Assembly: GCF_010104355.1 (NCBI RefSeq)
Contig: NZ_CP044972.1
Location: 2,108,001-2,172,000, forward strand
Source of the DNA: Hydrogenophaga sp. PBL-H3
GTDB taxonomy: Bacteria > Pseudomonadota > Gammaproteobacteria > Burkholderiales > Burkholderiaceae_C
Direction: 5' to 3'
Length of the DNA stretch: 64,000 bases
This document shows positions 12,286 to 22,021 of the stretch, piece by piece. The position numbers and the translations under genes were made by a program. The notes beneath the pieces were generated by a model. The model worked only from the letters and a program-made list of their open reading frames with translations, had not been told where the DNA came from and searched no databases. Within the stretch, counting starts at the first letter, position 1, and every line of letters begins with the position of its first letter.

Positions 12286-14843
12286 CTCGCTCTTTCTGTG
12301 TCCGTCACCGGCTCTGTGGCTGGTCCGGTTGATGCGTCGCTGACCTTCAATCTGGAGACCACGGGAATCCAGAAACTGAAGCAGCAACCCACAACCTCTT
12401 CGCCATTGTAGATGTTGTGCACATGCATCCTGCCGTGGTGCGATTCGACGATGCTGCGGCACAGCTTCAGGCCAATGCCCATGCCTTCACTCTTGGTGCT
12501 GTAGAAGGCTTCGTAGATGCGCTCGATCATCTCGTCGGGCACCCCGTTGCCGGAGTCGCGCACCGAGAATTCGACCACATCCAGATCGTCCTGGCGGCGT
12601 GGTCCGACGCGCAGCTCCACGTAGCGTTCGCCCGGTGCACGGCCCGCCTGCATGATGGCCTCGCCCGCGTTCTTCAACAGATTGATGAGCACCTGTTCGA
12701 TCAGGATGGGGTCAACCATCAGGCTGGGCAGGCGAGCTGCCACGTAGGGCGACAGGCGCACCTGATGGCGGCGCAGTTCGATGTCGGCCAGCTCGATCGC
12801 ATTGCTCACCATCTGCGCCACGTCGGAAGGCGCCGGGTTGGGTTCACTGCGTTTCACGAAGGCCTTGATCCGCTGGATGATCTGCCCGGCGCGCTGCGCC
12901 TGGCGCGCGGTTTTCTCCAGCGCGCCCAGCAAGTCTTCGGTGCTGATCCGGTTTTCGTTCACGCGCGAGATCATGCCGTTGCAATAGTTGCTGATGGCGG
13001 TGAGCGGCTGGTTGAGCTCGTGCGCCACGCTTGACGCCATCTCGCCCATGGTGATCAGGCGGCTGGCGGTCTGCGCGCGCTCGGCCTGCCGCGAGGCCTG
13101 CTCTTCGGCGTAGCGGCGCGGTGTGATGTCGCTGGCAATCACCATCTGTGCCAGGCGTCCGTCGACCCAGGTGAGGTATCGCGTGCGCACTTCCAGCCAG
13201 CGGTCGAGCTCTTCCACGAACACCTCGGCGTTTTCCGCGCCAGCGTCCGTCAAGGTCTCGGTGGGCATGCCCGCAAAGGCGTCCACCGCATCGCCGTCGT
13301 CCGGGCTGGGTGTGGGTTGGGTACCCGCCAGATCCACCAGGTGCCGGTGGCCCTGGCCACGCGTGCCGAACCACATGCGGTACATCTTGTTGGCAAACAG
13401 CATCTCGTCGCTGCCCAGAGGCGCCACCGACACGGCCGAGTCCAGGCTCTCCAGCACGGTGGTGAAGCGCTCATAGGATGCGGAGAGTTCTTCGCGGATG
13501 CGCTTGGGCTCGGTGATGTCGGTCATCGACGTCATCCAGCCGGTCTGGTGACCTTTGGGATCGATCAGCGGCGACACGTACATGCGCGCGTCGAAGATGC
13601 TGCCGTCGCGCCGCTGCACCCGCACCTCGAAGCCACCAGGTGTGGAGCGACCACGGAGTTCGTCTTCCAGACGTGCCGAGAGCTGGTCGAAGTCTTCGTC
13701 TGGCCAATAGGGGAAGGGAGCGGTACGGCCCACCAGCTCGCCTTCGGTCCATCCCGTCATGGAGCAGAAGGCCGGGTTCACGTAGGTGATGCGACCCTGC
13801 ATGTCGAGCGCGCGCATGCCGGTGAGCATGGAGTTTTCCATGGCGCGTCGAAAGTTGGTCTCGGACACCAGGGCTTGCTGTGCCTGAACGCGCCGGCGTG
13901 TGTGGCGCCAGGTCCCGAGCAACATCCACACCGTCAGCGCCGAGAGCGCACCGATCACCCAGAAGAAACCGCTGCCCACGATGTCCTGCGAGGTGCGGTA
14001 ACCCTGCGCTTTCACGATCAGTCCGTTGCCCACCGGTGAAACCGGCACCTCGTGTTCCAGCGGCGGGTTGGACCAGGGCAGCAGGCGCAGCACGGAGGTG
14101 GGCGTCTGCAGGCTGCCTGCAAGCACCTGGCCCCGGTCGTCGACCAGGGCCACGGCATAACGCGCCATGATTTCAGGCGGCATGCCATAGCGCATGAGGC
14201 CGTCGATGGCGTATTCACCCATGACGGTGCCGGCAAACCGGCCCTGCTCGCTCAGCGGCACATGCAGCATCAGCGTGGCGTTGCGCGGATCCTGTGTTTC
14301 CAGCGGGCGCGAATAAGTGGGCTGGCGCAGGTCGCGGGCGAGGTCGAAGGTGCCGTCGGTTTCGTTGGGTGAGAGGGTGCTGCCGGTGGGGCGCATCAGC
14401 CTGGGTGGGGCACTGGGAGACGCGTAGCTGGCGAGCACGTTGCGCCGGGCATCCACCCATGTCACCGCGAGCAATTCGGGGAACTGGCTGACCAGTGCCT
14501 CGACCTGGAAGACGAACTCCTCTGTATCGATGTCCCGGTTGTCGATTTCGCGGGCCAGGCGCATCAGCTGTTCCTGGCGCTCCAGCAGGCGCAGGCGCAG
14601 GCGCTGCTGCGCGTACTCCACATCGCGCGTCACGGCTTCCTGTTCGCGCTCAAGTTCTTCGAATCGCAGGTAGGTGATGGCCACCACGATGGCCGAGAGG
14701 AACAGCAACACCGACAGCAGCGGTGCCAGCGTGGCAAACCGGTCTTGCCGCGACGGTGGCAAGCGCCGCCACCAGCGTTTCCACCAAGGTGCTTGCCCGG
14801 GGTTTGGCGGTGATGATGCGGGTGTGGAAGGCGCGGAACTCAT
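12282..14843 (-). CDS. PAS-domain membrane sensor histidine kinase
   Basis: An 853-residue sensor kinase. A Pro/Trp-rich N-terminal tail leads to membrane helix one (about 39-58), a periplasmic sensor region (59-289) and membrane helix two (about 290-310). Then come a PAS domain (about 327-450, ending TDITEP), a second PAS-like module (455-578, ending SDITPR), HisKA with His608 in SSVAHELNQPLTAIS, and HATPase_c with N-box NLLKNAGEAI, DSGNGVP and GMGIGLKLC. This resembles FixL/DctB-like kinases. The input ligand is unknown. It pairs with the regulator downstream and diverges from aceE. Confidence 0.93.
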   Translation of the reverse strand: MSSAPSTPASSPPNPGQAPWWKRWWRRLPPSRQDRFATLAPLLSVLLFLSAIVVAITYLRFEELEREQEAVTRDVEYAQQRLRLRLLERQEQLMRLAREIDNRDIDTEEFVFQVEALVSQFPELLAVTWVDARRNVLASYASPSAPPRLMRPTGSTLSPNETDGTFDLARDLRQPTYSRPLETQDPRNATLMLHVPLSEQGRFAGTVMGEYAIDGLMRYGMPPEIMARYAVALVDDRGQVLAGSLQTPTSVLRLLPWSNPPLEHEVPVSPVGNGLIVKAQGYRTSQDIVGSGFFWVIGALSALTVWMLLGTWRHTRRRVQAQQALVSETNFRRAMENSMLTGMRALDMQGRITYVNPAFCSMTGWTEGELVGRTAPFPYWPDEDFDQLSARLEDELRGRSTPGGFEVRVQRRDGSIFDARMYVSPLIDPKGHQTGWMTSMTDITEPKRIREELSASYERFTTVLESLDSAVSVAPLGSDEMLFANKMYRMWFGTRGQGHRHLVDLAGTQPTPSPDDGDAVDAFAGMPTETLTDAGAENAEVFVEELDRWLEVRTRYLTWVDGRLAQMVIASDITPRRYAEEQASRQAERAQTASRLITMGEMASSVAHELNQPLTAISNYCNGMISRVNENRISTEDLLGALEKTARQAQRAGQIIQRIKAFVKRSEPNPAPSDVAQMVSNAIELADIELRRHQVRLSPYVAARLPSLMVDPILIEQVLINLLKNAGEAIMQAGRAPGERYVELRVGPRRQDDLDVVEFSVRDSGNGVPDEMIERIYEAFYSTKSEGMGIGLKLCRSIVESHHGRMHVHNIYNGEEVVGCCFSFWIPVVSRLKVSDASTGPATEPVTDTERAR

Positions 14844-14934
14844 AGCCTGCCGAGTCTACGTGAGCAGGTGCCGCTTGCTTCGATTTGTGGAGCGCCGGTG
14901 TGCCGTATCTCCGTCTTTTGCACGCCAACAAAAT

Positions 14935-14964
14935 TTCACAATGTAGAAAAGAAAAGCACATATT
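14935..14964 (+). promoter_or_regulatory. Candidate aceE promoter
   Basis: TTCACA (14935-14940) and CATATT (14959-14964) are 18 bases apart in the divergent region between the kinase and aceE. The -35 matches five of six consensus positions and the -10 four of six. The start would be near 14971, giving a leader of about 75 bases. Confidence 0.35.
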
Positions 14965-14984
14965 GAAATCTAGAAAACATTGTG
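14937..14984. promoter_or_regulatory. Long-spaced inverted repeat flanking the aceE promoter
   Basis: CACAATGT (14937-14944) and ACATTGTG (14977-14984) are perfect inverted copies 32 bases apart. The surrounding AT-rich stretch stands out against the GC-rich genome, and TAGAAAA occurs beside each half. The arrangement suits a dimeric regulator binding around the promoter, possibly the adjacent FixJ-type regulator. No binding data are available. Confidence 0.4.
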
Positions 14985-15047
14985 GGAAACTCCGTGACAG
15001 CGCGGAATGCCCCCCGTAAGCTCGATTTCAACCAACAGGAGACAGAC

Positions 15048-17750
15048 ATGGCAGCGAACAACGCTCAGGACGGCCGCGGCGCCGGTGACCTGGATACCCA
15101 GGAAACGCGCGAATGGATGGAGGCGCTGGGCGCCGTGATCGACCGGGAAGGCCCGGAGCGCGCCCACTTCCTGCTGGAGCAACTGCTTGAAGAGGCCCGC
15201 CAGCACAGCATCGACCTTCCGTTCTCGGCCACCACGGGCTACGTGAACACCATCGAGCCCAACCAGGAAGAGCGTTGTCCCGGCAACATCGAGATCGAAG
15301 AGCGCCTGCGTGCCTACATGCGCTGGAACGCCATGGCCATGGTGGTCAAGGCCAACCGCCACAACCCCGAAGACGGCGGCGACCTGGGAGGCCACATCGG
15401 CTCGTTTGCTTCGCTGGCCCACATGTTCGGCGCCGGCTTCAACCATTTCTGGCACGCCGAGAGCGAGAACCACGGTGGCGACTGCCTCTACATCCAGGGC
15501 CACGTCTCGCCCGGCGTTTACGCCCGCGCCTACCTCGAAGGCCGTCTGACCGAAGAGCAGTTGCTCAATTTCCGCCAGGAAGTCGACGGCAAAGGCCTCT
15601 CCAGCTACCCGCACCCCAAGCTGATGCCCGAGTTCTGGCAGTTCCCCACGGTGTCCATGGGCTTGGGCCCGCTGATGGCGATCTACCAGGCGCGCTTTCT
15701 GAAATACCTGCACGCCCGCGGCATTGCCAACACCGAGAACCGCAAGGTCTGGGTGTTCTGCGGCGACGGTGAGATGGACGAGGTCGAATCGCTGGGCGCC
15801 ATCAGCCTGGCCGCGCGCGAGAACCTCGACAACCTGATCTTCGTGGTGAACTGCAACCTGCAGCGCCTGGATGGTCCGGTGCGCGGCAACGGCAAGATCA
15901 TCCAGGAGCTTGAAGGCGAGTTCCGTGGCTCCGGCTGGAACGTGATCAAGCTGCTGTGGGGCAGCGAGTGGGACTCGCTGCTGGCGCGCGACAAGGACGG
16001 CGCGCTTCGCAAGATCATGATGGACACGGTCGATGGCGACTACCAGTCCTTCAAAGCCAACGACGGCGCCTACGTGCGCAAGCACTTCTTCGGCCGCGAC
16101 CCCAAGACGCTGGAGATGGTGGCCCATCTCAGCGACAACGACATCTGGAACCTCAAACGCGGTGGCCACGACCCGCAGAAGGTCTACGCGGCGTACCACA
16201 AGGCGGTCAACCACAAGGGCCAGCCGACCGTGCTGCTGATCAAGACCGTCAAGGGCTTTGGCATGGGCAAGTCGGGCGAGGGCAAGAACACGGTGCACCA
16301 GACCAAGAAGCTCACCGACGAAGACATCAAGATCTTCCGCGACCGCTTCAACCTGCCGATTCCCGACAGCGAACTCTCGAAGATCCCGTTCTACAAGCCG
16401 GCCGACGATACCCCGGAAATGCGTTACCTGCACGAGCGCCGTCAGGCCCTGGGCGGGTACTTGCCCAAGCGCCGTGTGAAGGCCGACGAGAGCTTCACCG
16501 TGCCTTCGATGGAGACCTTCAAGGCCGTGATGGAGCCCACCGTGGAAGGCCGCGAGATTTCGACCACGCAGGCCTATGTGCGTTTCCTCACCCAGCTGCT
16601 GCGCGACCAGGCCCTGGGTCCGCGCATCGTGCCCATCCTGGTGGATGAGGCGCGCACCTTCGGCATGGAAGGCTTGTTCCGCCAGATCGGCATCTACAAC
16701 CCCGCAGGGCAGCAGTACACCCCGGTCGACAAAGACCAGGTCATGTACTACAAGGAAGACAAGGCCGGTCAGATCCTGCAGGAAGGCATCAATGAGGCCG
16801 GCGGCATGAGCAGCTGGATCGCGGCGGCCACGTCCTACAGCACGAGCAACCGCATCATGGTGCCGTTCTACGTGTACTACTCCATGTTCGGCTTCCAGCG
16901 CATCGGCGATCTGGCCTGGGCTGCCGGCGACATGCAGGCGCGCGGCTTCCTGCTCGGCGGCACTTCCGGGCGCACCACGCTCAACGGCGAAGGCTTGCAG
17001 CACGAAGACGGCCACAGCCACATCCTGGCCGGCACCATCCCGAACTGCATCAGCTACGACCCGACCTTCGCGCACGAAGTGGGCGTGATCCTGCACCATG
17101 GCCTCAAGCGCATGGTGGAGAAGCAGGACAACGTCTTCTACTACCTGACCTTGCTGAACGAAAACTACGCGATGCCCGGCCTCACGCCCGGCACCGAAGA
17201 CCAGATCATCAAGGGCATGTACCTATGCAAAGAGGGAGCGAAACTGACACCGCGCGTGCAGCTGCTGGGCTCCGGCACCATCCTGCGCGAATCGATTGCC
17301 GCACAGGAACTGCTGGAGAAAGACTGGGGCGTGGCCGCCAACGTGTGGAGCTGCCCGAGCTTCAACGAACTGACCCGCGATGGCCAGGACGCCGAGCGCT
17401 GGAACCTGCTGCACCCCACCGAGCCGCAGCGTGTCTCGTTCGTGGCCAAACAGCTGGAAAAGCACACCGGCCCGGTGGTGGCATCGACCGACTACATGAA
17501 GAACTACGCCGAACAGATCCGGCCCTTCATTCCCAAAGGCCGCACCTACAAGGTGCTGGGCACCGACGGCTTCGGCCGCAGCGACTTCCGCAGCAAGCTG
17601 CGTGAGCACTTCGAGATCAACCGCCACTACATCGTGGTGGCGGCGCTCAAGGCTTTGAGCGAAGAGGGCACGGTACCGGTGGCCAAGGTGGCCGAGGCCA
17701 TTGCCAAGTACGGCATCAAGGCCGACAAGATCAACCCGCTGTACGCCTGA
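15048..17750 (+). CDS. aceE: Pyruvate dehydrogenase E1 component, homodimeric type
   Basis: AceE decarboxylates pyruvate with thiamine diphosphate and acetylates the lipoyl groups of AceF. The 900-residue protein matches the usual length of about 885-900. The ThDP motif runs from [13 protein letters not shown] to [20 protein letters not shown] and [20 protein letters not shown] are typical AceE stretches. ATG 15048 has AGGAG six bases upstream; an in-frame ATG at 14982 lies in the inverted repeat and is unlikely. It heads the operon aceE-aceF-lpdA. Confidence 0.97.
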   Translation: MAANNAQDGRGAGDLDTQETREWMEALGAVIDREGPERAHFLLEQLLEEARQHSIDLPFSATTGYVNTIEPNQEERCPGNIEIEERLRAYMRWNAMAMVVKANRHNPEDGGDLGGHIGSFASLAHMFGAGFNHFWHAESENHGGDCLYIQGHVSPGVYARAYLEGRLTEEQLLNFRQEVDGKGLSSYPHPKLMPEFWQFPTVSMGLGPLMAIYQARFLKYLHARGIANTENRKVWVFCGDGEMDEVESLGAISLAARENLDNLIFVVNCNLQRLDGPVRGNGKIIQELEGEFRGSGWNVIKLLWGSEWDSLLARDKDGALRKIMMDTVDGDYQSFKANDGAYVRKHFFGRDPKTLEMVAHLSDNDIWNLKRGGHDPQKVYAAYHKAVNHKGQPTVLLIKTVKGFGMGKSGEGKNTVHQTKKLTDEDIKIFRDRFNLPIPDSELSKIPFYKPADDTPEMRYLHERRQALGGYLPKRRVKADESFTVPSMETFKAVMEPTVEGREISTTQAYVRFLTQLLRDQALGPRIVPILVDEARTFGMEGLFRQIGIYNPAGQQYTPVDKDQVMYYKEDKAGQILQEGINEAGGMSSWIAAATSYSTSNRIMVPFYVYYSMFGFQRIGDLAWAAGDMQARGFLLGGTSGRTTLNGEGLQHEDGHSHILAGTIPNCISYDPTFAHEVGVILHHGLKRMVEKQDNVFYYLTLLNENYAMPGLTPGTEDQIIKGMYLCKEGAKLTPRVQLLGSGTILRESIAAQELLEKDWGVAANVWSCPSFNELTRDGQDAERWNLLHPTEPQRVSFVAKQLEKHTGPVVASTDYMKNYAEQIRPFIPKGRTYKVLGTDGFGRSDFRSKLREHFEINRHYIVVAALKALSEEGTVPVAKVAEAIAKYGIKADKINPLYA

Positions 17751-17770
17751 TACGGCGAGGAGACAACAAC

Positions 17771-18020
17771 ATGGCACTCATAGATGTGAAGGTCCCGGAC
17801 ATCGGCGACTTCGACGAGGTGGCGGTGATCGAACTGCTGGTCAAGGTGGGCGACACGGTCAAGGCCGAGCAGTCGCTGATCACGGTGGAGTCGGACAAGG
17901 CATCGATGGAAATTCCGTCGAGCACGGCCGGCGTGGTGAAAGAGCTCAAGGTCGCGCTGGGCGACAAGGTCAAGCAGGGTTCGGTGGTGTTGGTGGTGGA
18001 GGCTGCGGGTGAAGCCGCTG
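17771..18020 (+). repeat. Lipoyl-domain coding repeat, copy 1 (AceF N-terminus)
   Basis: This stretch of aceF and the start of lpdA (19451-19690) are nearly the same at DNA level over about 210 bases, and about 90% identical as protein by eye (8 differences in 84 residues). The second lipoyl domain of AceF is clearly less similar to either. Confidence 0.75.
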
Positions 18021-19441
18021 CTCCCGCGCCGGTGGCTGCAGCTCCCGCAGCGGCTGCCGCACCCGTGGCCGCTCCCGCCCCTGCCCCTGCCGCAGCGGCG
18101 CCCGCTGCCAGCGGCCCGGTGCAGGTGCTCGTACCCGACATTGGCGACTTCAAGGACGTCGCGGTGATCGAGGTGCTGGTCAAACCGGGCGACAAGATCG
18201 CGCTGGAGCAAAGCCTGATCACGGTGGAGTCCGACAAGGCGTCGATGGAGATTCCGTCGTCGCACGCCGGTGTGCTCAAGGAGCTCAAGGTCAAGGTCGG
18301 TGACACGGTCAACATCGGCGATTTGTTGGCGATTCTGGAGGGGTCTGTGGCGGCGAGCCCCTCACCCCAGCCCTCTCCCCAGGGGGGCGAGGGAGCCAAG
18401 CCCGCTCCTGCTGCAGCCGCTCCAGCCGCTGCGGCTGCACCGCAGGCGGCCAGCGTTTCTGCGCCTGCTGCTCCCGCGCACAACCCCACCGCAACTGCCC
18501 CCGTCGGCCTGCCCCACGCCTCGCCCTCGGTGCGCAAGTTCGCTCGCGAGCTCGGCGTGCCGCTGGCCGAAGTCAAAGGCTCGGGCCTCAAGGGCCGCAT
18601 CACCGCCGAAGACATCCAGTCGTTCACGAAGTCGGTGATGGCTGGTGCGGTGCAGACCGTGGCACAGGCGGCCAGGGCGCCAGCATCCAGCGGCCGTGGC
18701 GGCTCCGAGCTGGGGCTGATCCCCTGGCCCAAGGTGGACTTCGCCAAGTTCGGCCCGATCGAGCGCAAGGAGATGGGCCGCATCAAGAAGATCAGCGGCG
18801 CCAACCTGCTGCGCAACGCGGTCATGATCCCGGCCGTCACCAACTTCGATGATGCCGATATCACCGACCTGGAGGCCTTCCGCGTCTCCACCAACAAGGA
18901 GAACGAGAAGAGCGGCGTGAAGGTCACCATGCTCGCTTTCCTGATCAAGGCTTGTGTGGCCGCGCTCAAGAAATTCCCCGAGTTCAACAGCTCGCTGGAT
19001 GGTGACGCGCTGGTCTACAAGCAGTTCTGGCACATCGGCTTCGCCGCCGACACGCCCAACGGCCTGATGGTCCCGGTGATCAAGGATGCCGACAAAAAAG
19101 GCGTGCTGCAGATCAGCCAGGAAATGGGCGAACTCGCCAAGAAGGCGCGAGAAGGCAAGTTGAGCCCGGCCGAGATGAGTGGTGCGACGTTCACCATCTC
19201 CAGCCTGGGCGGCATTGGCGGGCGCTATTTCACGCCCATCATCAACGCGCCCGAGGTCGCCATCCTCGGTGTGTGCAAGAGCAATATGGAACCGGTGTGG
19301 GACGGCAAAGCGTTCGCGCCACGTCTCATGCTGCCGCTCTCGCTGACCTGGGACCACCGGGTGATCGACGGGGCTGCGGCGGCGCGCTTCAACGCGTATC
19401 TGGGTCAAATCCTCGGCGACTTCCGTCGCGTTCTTCTTTAA
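17771..19441 (+). CDS. aceF: Pyruvate dehydrogenase E2, dihydrolipoyl acetyltransferase
   Basis: AceF passes the acetyl group to CoA and forms the core of the complex. The 556 residues hold two lipoyl domains with lipoyl-lysines Lys43 and Lys156, each in [11 protein letters not shown]. Between them and beyond lie Ala/Pro-rich linkers. The peripheral subunit-binding domain (about 248-285) reads [15 protein letters not shown]...[11 protein letters not shown]. The CAT domain ends with [13 protein letters not shown], with His529 and Asp533. Residues about 196-208 ([14 protein letters not shown]) come from a REP-like palindrome. It starts 20 bases after aceE. Confidence 0.97.
   Translation: MALIDVKVPDIGDFDEVAVIELLVKVGDTVKAEQSLITVESDKASMEIPSSTAGVVKELKVALGDKVKQGSVVLVVEAAGEAAAPAPVAAAPAAAAAPVAAPAPAPAAAAPAASGPVQVLVPDIGDFKDVAVIEVLVKPGDKIALEQSLITVESDKASMEIPSSHAGVLKELKVKVGDTVNIGDLLAILEGSVAASPSPQPSPQGGEGAKPAPAAAAPAAAAAPQAASVSAPAAPAHNPTATAPVGLPHASPSVRKFARELGVPLAEVKGSGLKGRITAEDIQSFTKSVMAGAVQTVAQAARAPASSGRGGSELGLIPWPKVDFAKFGPIERKEMGRIKKISGANLLRNAVMIPAVTNFDDADITDLEAFRVSTNKENEKSGVKVTMLAFLIKACVAALKKFPEFNSSLDGDALVYKQFWHIGFAADTPNGLMVPVIKDADKKGVLQISQEMGELAKKAREGKLSPAEMSGATFTISSLGGIGGRYFTPIINAPEVAILGVCKSNMEPVWDGKAFAPRLMLPLSLTWDHRVIDGAAAARFNAYLGQILGDFRRVLL
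18358..18395. repeat. REP-like palindromic element inside aceF
   Basis: The sequence has the layout CCCTCACCCC-AG followed by CCCTC (18371-18375), C and G runs, and GAGGG (18389-18393). It folds on itself and resembles the dispersed CCCTCACCCC...CCCTCTCCC palindromes found between genes in Burkholderiales and Xanthomonadales. Here it is read in frame in the linker between lipoyl domain two and the subunit-binding domain, giving [12 protein letters not shown]. Only one copy is visible in this window. Confidence 0.6.
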
Positions 19442-19450
19442 GGAATGGCG

Positions 19451-19690
19451 ATGGCAATCATTGACATCCAGGTCCCCGACATCGGCGACTTCGACGAAGT
19501 GGCGGTGATCGAGCTGCTGGTCAAGCCCGGTGACACGGTCAAGGCCGAGCAGTCGCTCATCACGGTGGAGTCCGACAAGGCTTCGATGGAGATTCCGTCA
19601 TCTGCTGCTGGCGTGGTGAAGGAGCTCAAGGTCAAGCTGGGCGACAAGGTCAAGCAGGGCAGCGTGGTGCTCACGCTGGAGGCGGCCGGT
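19451..19690 (+). repeat. Lipoyl-domain coding repeat, copy 2 (LpdA N-terminus)
   Basis: Partner of 17771-18020. Both encode [18 protein letters not shown] and the lipoyl-lysine motif with near-identical codons, suggesting recent duplication or gene conversion inside the operon. Confidence 0.75.
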
Positions 19691-21283
19691 GAGGCCGCTG
19701 CGGCGCCTGCACCCGCGGCTGCCCTGGCGCCCGTTGCCGCGGCACCGGTCGCAGTGCCTGCTGTGGCGGCTGCGCCCACAGCGGCCAGCTTCGGCGGCAG
19801 CGCCGACCTCGAGTGCGACGTGCTCGTGCTCGGCGGTGGCCCCGGTGGCTACAGCGCGGCCTTCCGCGCGGCCGACCTGGGTCTCAAGGTCGTGCTGGTC
19901 GAGCGCTACGCCACCTTGGGCGGCGTCTGCCTGAACGTGGGCTGCATTCCGTCCAAGGCACTGCTGCACGTGGCCGCCGTGATGGACGAGGTCAGCCACA
20001 TGGCCGATCTGGGCGTGGACTTCGGCCGGCCGGTGGTGAACATCGAGAAGCTGCGTGGCCACAAAGAGAAGGTGATCGGCAAGCTCACCGGCGGGCTGGC
20101 CGCCATGGCCAAGATGCGCAAAGTCACCACCGTGCGCGGCTACGGCGCCTTTGTCGGTGCGAACCACCTTGAGGTGGAAGAAACCAGCGGCGCGGCGCAG
20201 GACAAGAACGGCAAGAAGCAGGTGATCGCGTTCAAGAAAGCCATCATCGCGGCCGGTTCGCAAGCCGTGCGTTTGCCCTTCATGCCCGAGGACCCCCGCG
20301 TGGTGGACAGCACCGGCGCACTCGCGTTGAAAGAAGTGCCCAAGCGCATGCTGATCCTGGGCGGCGGCATCATCGGCCTGGAGATGGGCACGGTGTACAG
20401 CACCCTGGGTGCGCGCCTGGACGTGGTGGAGATGCTCGATGGTCTGATGCAGGGCGCCGACCGCGACCTGGTGAAGATCTGGCAGAAGATGAACGCCAAG
20501 CGCTTCGACAACATCATGCTCAAGACCAAGACGGTGGGGGCCAAGGCCACGCCGGCGGGCATCGAGGTGACGTTTGCCGCGGCCGAAGAGGGCGGCACGG
20601 CGCCACCCCCGCAGACCTACGACCTGGTGCTGCAGGCCGTGGGCCGCACGCCCAACGGCAAGAAGATCGCGGCCGACAAGGCCGGTGTGGCGGTGACCGA
20701 CCGGGGCTTCATCAACGTCGACATCCAGATGCGCACCAACGTGCCGCACATCTTCGCCATCGGCGACATCGTGGGCCAGCCCATGCTGGCGCACAAGGCG
20801 GTGCACGAGGCACACGTGGCGGCCGAGGTGATCGCCGGTGAACTGCAGGGCAACCAGGAACTGGCCAGCGCCGCGTTCAACGCGCGCGTGATCCCCAGCG
20901 TGGCCTACACCGACCCTGAGGTGGCCTGGGTGGGTCTCACCGAAGACCAGGCCAAGGCGCAAGGTATCAAGGTCAAGAAGGGTCTGTTCCCCTGGAACGC
21001 CTCGGGCCGAGCCATTGCCAATGGGCGCGACGAGGGCGTGACCAAGCTGCTGTTCGACGATTCACCCGAGGCGCATGGCCACGGCAAGATCCTGGGCGGC
21101 GGCATGGTGGGCACACACGCGGGCGACATGATCGGCGAGATCGCGCTGGCCATCGAGATGGGCGCGGACGCGGTGGACATCGGCAAGACCATCCACCCGC
21201 ACCCCACGCTGGGCGAGAGCATCGGCATGGCGGCCGAGATCGCGCACGGCAGCTGCACGGACGTGCCGCCAGCCCGCAAATAA
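19451..21283 (+). CDS. lpdA: Dihydrolipoyl dehydrogenase E3 with N-terminal lipoyl domain
   Basis: This E3 reoxidises dihydrolipoyl groups of the pyruvate dehydrogenase complex with FAD and NAD. The 610-residue protein is longer than plain E3 (about 475) because it begins with a lipoyl domain (about 1-80, Lys43) and an Ala/Pro linker (81-117). The flavoprotein part has [17 protein letters not shown], the redox disulfide Cys160/Cys165 in [16 protein letters not shown], and a C-terminal HPHPTLGE with the catalytic His. ATG 19451 is preferred to 19445 because AGGA then sits six bases upstream. Last gene of the pdh operon. Confidence 0.95.
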   Translation: MAIIDIQVPDIGDFDEVAVIELLVKPGDTVKAEQSLITVESDKASMEIPSSAAGVVKELKVKLGDKVKQGSVVLTLEAAGEAAAAPAPAAALAPVAAAPVAVPAVAAAPTAASFGGSADLECDVLVLGGGPGGYSAAFRAADLGLKVVLVERYATLGGVCLNVGCIPSKALLHVAAVMDEVSHMADLGVDFGRPVVNIEKLRGHKEKVIGKLTGGLAAMAKMRKVTTVRGYGAFVGANHLEVEETSGAAQDKNGKKQVIAFKKAIIAAGSQAVRLPFMPEDPRVVDSTGALALKEVPKRMLILGGGIIGLEMGTVYSTLGARLDVVEMLDGLMQGADRDLVKIWQKMNAKRFDNIMLKTKTVGAKATPAGIEVTFAAAEEGGTAPPPQTYDLVLQAVGRTPNGKKIAADKAGVAVTDRGFINVDIQMRTNVPHIFAIGDIVGQPMLAHKAVHEAHVAAEVIAGELQGNQELASAAFNARVIPSVAYTDPEVAWVGLTEDQAKAQGIKVKKGLFPWNASGRAIANGRDEGVTKLLFDDSPEAHGHGKILGGGMVGTHAGDMIGEIALAIEMGADAVDIGKTIHPHPTLGESIGMAAEIAHGSCTDVPPARK

Positions 21284-21298
21284 ATCGGGTCACCCAAC

Positions 21299-21336
21299 AA
21301 AAAGCCCGCAGGTTGCATCAACCTGCGGGCTTTTTT
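21299..21336. terminator. Strong bidirectional intrinsic terminator
   Basis: A 15-base perfect stem (21301-21315 with 21319-21333) has a CAT loop. It is followed on the plus strand by six T and, read from the minus strand, by five T. It can end both the pdh operon and the convergent peptidase gene. Confidence 0.9.
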
Positions 21337-21349
21337 GGGGTTGTCTGGT

Positions 21350-21919
21350 TCACGGCGACGTGGGCACCGGGCCACTGGCTCCCACGATGGGCACGCGCCG
21401 CGCACCGTTGAAGCGTGTGCTCCAGTAGGCCATGCGCATGTCCTCCACGCGCACCTGGGAGCCAGAACGGGGTGAGTGGATGAACTTGCCGTCACCCACG
21501 TAGATGCCCACGTGGCTGAAGGCTCGGCGCATGGTGTTGAAGAACACCAGATCACCGGGTTTGAGTTCGCTTCGGTCGATTTCCTGGGTGGCAGCGGCCT
21601 GCTCGTCGGAGCGGCGGGGCAGGATCTTGCCCACCGACTGTTCGAAAACGGCCCGCACGAAGCCGCTGCAGTCGAAACCGGTGTCCACCGAGTTGCCACC
21701 GTATTTGTAGGGCACGCCGAGAAAGGCCATGGCGTTGATGACCAGGCCCGAAGCCTGCACGCTCACGCTGTCGCGCGCATGCTGGATCTGGCTGCCCAAT
21801 CGGGACATCAGTCCCTTTTCCGCCAGCAATGCGTCCATGTCTTCGAAGGCGGCGTCGGGGGGGGCGGCTTGGGCCGCGGCCGCGAGGCTGAGCAGGAGGA
21901 CAGGGAGGATTCGACGCAT
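21350..21919 (-). CDS. NlpC/P60 family cell-wall peptidase
   Basis: A 189-residue exported protein with a signal peptide (about 1-18, cleavage near AQA-AP) and an NlpC/P60 domain (about 60-175). Catalytic Cys84 is in GFDCSGFV, with His136 in SHVGIYVGDG and a third polar residue, His148, nearby. Such enzymes cut gamma-D-Glu-diaminopimelate or related bonds in peptidoglycan. ATG 21919 is chosen because it puts the signal peptide at the N-terminus. A TTGACT (21950-21955, minus strand) upstream could be its -35. Confidence 0.9.
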   Translation of the reverse strand: MRRILPVLLLSLAAAAQAAPPDAAFEDMDALLAEKGLMSRLGSQIQHARDSVSVQASGLVINAMAFLGVPYKYGGNSVDTGFDCSGFVRAVFEQSVGKILPRRSDEQAAATQEIDRSELKPGDLVFFNTMRRAFSHVGIYVGDGKFIHSPRSGSQVRVEDMRMAYWSTRFNGARRVPIVGASGPVPTSP

Positions 21920-22021
21920 GGCTCGCAGGTTATCGGCGATACCCCGTGAAGTCAAGCGAGAAATACCATGCAAACCATTGATTTTGTTGAATTTTGTACC
22001 ATTCGTCAGCCCAATCCACCG

